A stretch of DNA of 16,793 nucleotides from Oscillospiraceae bacterium (GTDB lineage Bacteria; Bacillota_A; Clostridia; Oscillospirales; WRJC01): NCBI GenBank assembly GCA_009782405.1, contig WRJC01000064.1, positions 1 through 16,793 of the forward strand. The letters run 5' to 3'. Under the pieces are notes generated by a model that was given only the letters and a program-made list of their open reading frames with translations, ran no database searches and was not told where the DNA came from. Shown one piece after another: positions 16,138 through 16,793 of this stretch (positions within the stretch are counted from its first letter, which is position 1; every line of letters starts with the position of its first letter). The position numbers and the translations under genes are program-made.

Positions 16138-16419
16138 TCATTCATCGGATTCCAAATCTTCGAAAAGCGCTTTCATGTCCCTGTGACCTTTTGCGGACGG
16201 GTCGCGGCTGATTCGTTTGGCTTCCGCCATAACTTCCAACGATTCCGCGTTCGGACGCGGCGGACGCAAATCGAAAGGCAAGCCGCCGACATTGCAGGAT
16301 TGGTGTATAAACACGGTGACGGCTTCCGCGAGGGATAAACCGTAGCGCGAATATACGTTTTCGGCATTTTTTTTCACTTCCGAATCCAAACGGATATTGA
16401 TGCTTGCAGTTTTCGGCAT
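16138..16419 (-). CDS. Solitary RelB/DinJ-family antitoxin
   Basis: RelB/DinJ antitoxins bind DNA through an N-terminal ribbon-helix-helix and neutralise RelE/YafQ-type mRNA interferases with the C-terminal part. The protein is 93 aa. The N-terminus (TASINIRLDSEVKKNAENV, then YGLSLAEAVTVFIHQS) and LPFDLRPPRPN match the family closely. The acidic C-terminal helix (MKALFEDLESDE) is the usual toxin-binding region. The start is the ATG after TAGGAGGAAATTCAAT; an upstream frame extension of 11 codons is discarded. In two-gene operons the toxin gene follows directly, but here only 105 bp separate it from mutS and no toxin frame is present. It sits first in the string, behind a promoter overlapped by an inverted repeat. 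Confidence 0.87.
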   Translation of the reverse strand: MPKTASINIRLDSEVKKNAENVYSRYGLSLAEAVTVFIHQSCNVGGLPFDLRPPRPNAESLEVMAEAKRISRDPSAKGHRDMKALFEDLESDE

Positions 16420-16447
16420 ATTGAATTTCCTCCTATCTCTTTTATAT

Positions 16448-16476
16448 ATCATACAGCAATTCGTTCACATTTGCAA
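16448..16476 (-). promoter_or_regulatory. Sigma-70-type promoter for the antitoxin-mutS string
   Basis: Read on the minus strand, -35 TTGCAA (16471-16476) is followed by an exact 17-nt spacer and -10 TATGAT (16448-16453). The expected start is about 20 nt upstream of the antitoxin ATG, leaving room for its GGAGG site. This is the best promoter on the minus strand of the intergenic region, called by eye. Confidence 0.65.
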
Positions 16477-16487
16477 TCATTTGTGAA
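16464..16487. promoter_or_regulatory. Inverted repeat over the -35 box, likely antitoxin operator
   Basis: TTCACA (16464-16469) and TGTGAA (16482-16487) are the perfect outer arms of a 24-bp imperfect palindrome (8 of 10 arm positions pair). It contains the -35 box. RelB/DinJ antitoxins repress their own promoters by binding such palindromes, so autoregulation is likely; binding itself is inference. Confidence 0.55.
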
Positions 16488-16622
16488 AATATTTATATGA
16501 ATTATTTGTAAACATTATTTGTTTTTACCCCGAAAGCAAAATAACAAATTTGGAAAAATTAAGAAAAATAGAAATAGCAAATAATAAAAAATGTTTTTTT
16601 CTGTAATTTTATTGTTTTTTTC

Positions 16623-16651
16623 TTGTTTTTTTGCCATCAATATACTATAAT
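16623..16651 (+). promoter_or_regulatory. Upstream promoter of the divergent right-edge gene
   Basis: TTGTTT (16623-16628), a 17-nt spacer and a consensus TATAAT (16646-16651) face right. Transcription from here would give a 5' leader of about 65 nt before the ATG at 16725. It lies in a T-rich region where matches can arise by chance, but the -10 box is perfect. Confidence 0.5.
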
Positions 16652-16689
16652 AGCTATAGCAGATGTTTTAAAAAGACGAGTCCTAGAAC

Positions 16690-16718
16690 TTGCAAAGCAA
16701 AAAAAAAAATGGTATAGT
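16690..16718 (+). promoter_or_regulatory. Second promoter, positioned for a leaderless transcript
   Basis: TTGCAA (16690-16695), a 17-nt spacer and TATAGT (16713-16718) place the expected transcription start 7 nt past the -10 box, at the A of the ATG at 16725. No Shine-Dalgarno sequence precedes that ATG. Confidence 0.5.
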
Positions 16719-16724
16719 AATATC

Positions 16725-16793
16725 ATGGAAAATGAAAAAAGGATGGCAAAATTGCCAGAGAAGAAATATTTGGTAACATTTGGGATAAGGAAA
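16725..16793 (+). CDS. 5' end of an unidentified divergent gene (truncated by the window)
   Basis: An open frame of 23 codons starts at ATG 16725 and runs off the right edge. The visible residues are basic and start MENEKRMAKLPEKKYL, then VTFGIRK. I do not recognise the family. It has no Shine-Dalgarno site; a second in-frame ATG at codon 7 lacks one too. Two promoter-like sequences lie directly upstream. It is the only plus-strand gene suggested in the window. A transposase or another mobile-element gene is possible given the AT-rich flank, but nothing in 23 codons shows it. Confidence 0.4.
   Translation, partial: MENEKRMAKLPEKKYLVTFGIRK

Noticed and set aside
16490..16640. Insertion-sequence end or phage attachment site in the AT-rich region
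   Set aside because: The region is rich in A and T runs but I found no paired terminal inverted repeats or target duplication, and the gene to the right is too short to identify.

Overview
The window is one long gene string on the minus strand, about 16.4 kb, with a divergent gene starting at the right edge. The organism looks like a Clostridia-type member of the Bacillota (Firmicutes), probably uncultured or from the gut. The reasons are strong GGAGG-type ribosome binding sites, Firmicutes-type MutS/MutL, a YfhO-family membrane protein, a long GluRS, and a TIR protein and zinc-ribbon SPFH ('virion core'-like) protein of a kind I associate with gut Clostridia. This placement is inference; no rRNA or other marker is present.

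In transcription order (right to left) the minus-strand genes are: a DinJ/RelB-type antitoxin with no toxin (16138-16419), mutS (13420-16032), mutL (11658-13415), a YfhO-family protein (8636-11629), gltX (6973-8646), a small antitoxin and PIN-domain toxin pair (6714-6968 and 6323-6730), a zinc-ribbon/TPR/TIR protein (4353-6281), an SPFH protein with zinc ribbons at both ends (2599-4335), a four-TM protein (1887-2606), a 71-aa RHH-like protein (1643-1858), and a divergent methionyl-tRNA synthetase-like gene running off the left edge (1-1622). Gaps are -17 to +41 bp everywhere except 105 bp before mutS. I see no convincing terminator or internal promoter, so most or all of it may be one transcript. 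A clear promoter overlapped by an inverted repeat lies in front of the antitoxin (16448-16487).

Functionally there are three blocks. The first is DNA mismatch repair (mutS-mutL), headed by the solitary antitoxin. The second is envelope and translation housekeeping (YfhO, GluRS). The third is an accessory block between the two synthetase genes: a PIN toxin-antitoxin pair, then TIR, SPFH and 4-TM genes. The TIR-SPFH-4TM set is the most interesting part. A putative NAD+-cleaving TIR protein with a membrane hairpin is tightly co-encoded with a flotillin-like scaffold and a small membrane protein, which suggests a membrane-associated stress or phage-response module whose function I do not know.

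To the right, 16453-16724 is AT-rich and intergenic. It carries the divergent promoters and leads into the first 23 codons of an unidentified plus-strand gene that may be translated from a leaderless mRNA. I found no tRNA, rRNA, CRISPR array, riboswitch or complete insertion sequence.
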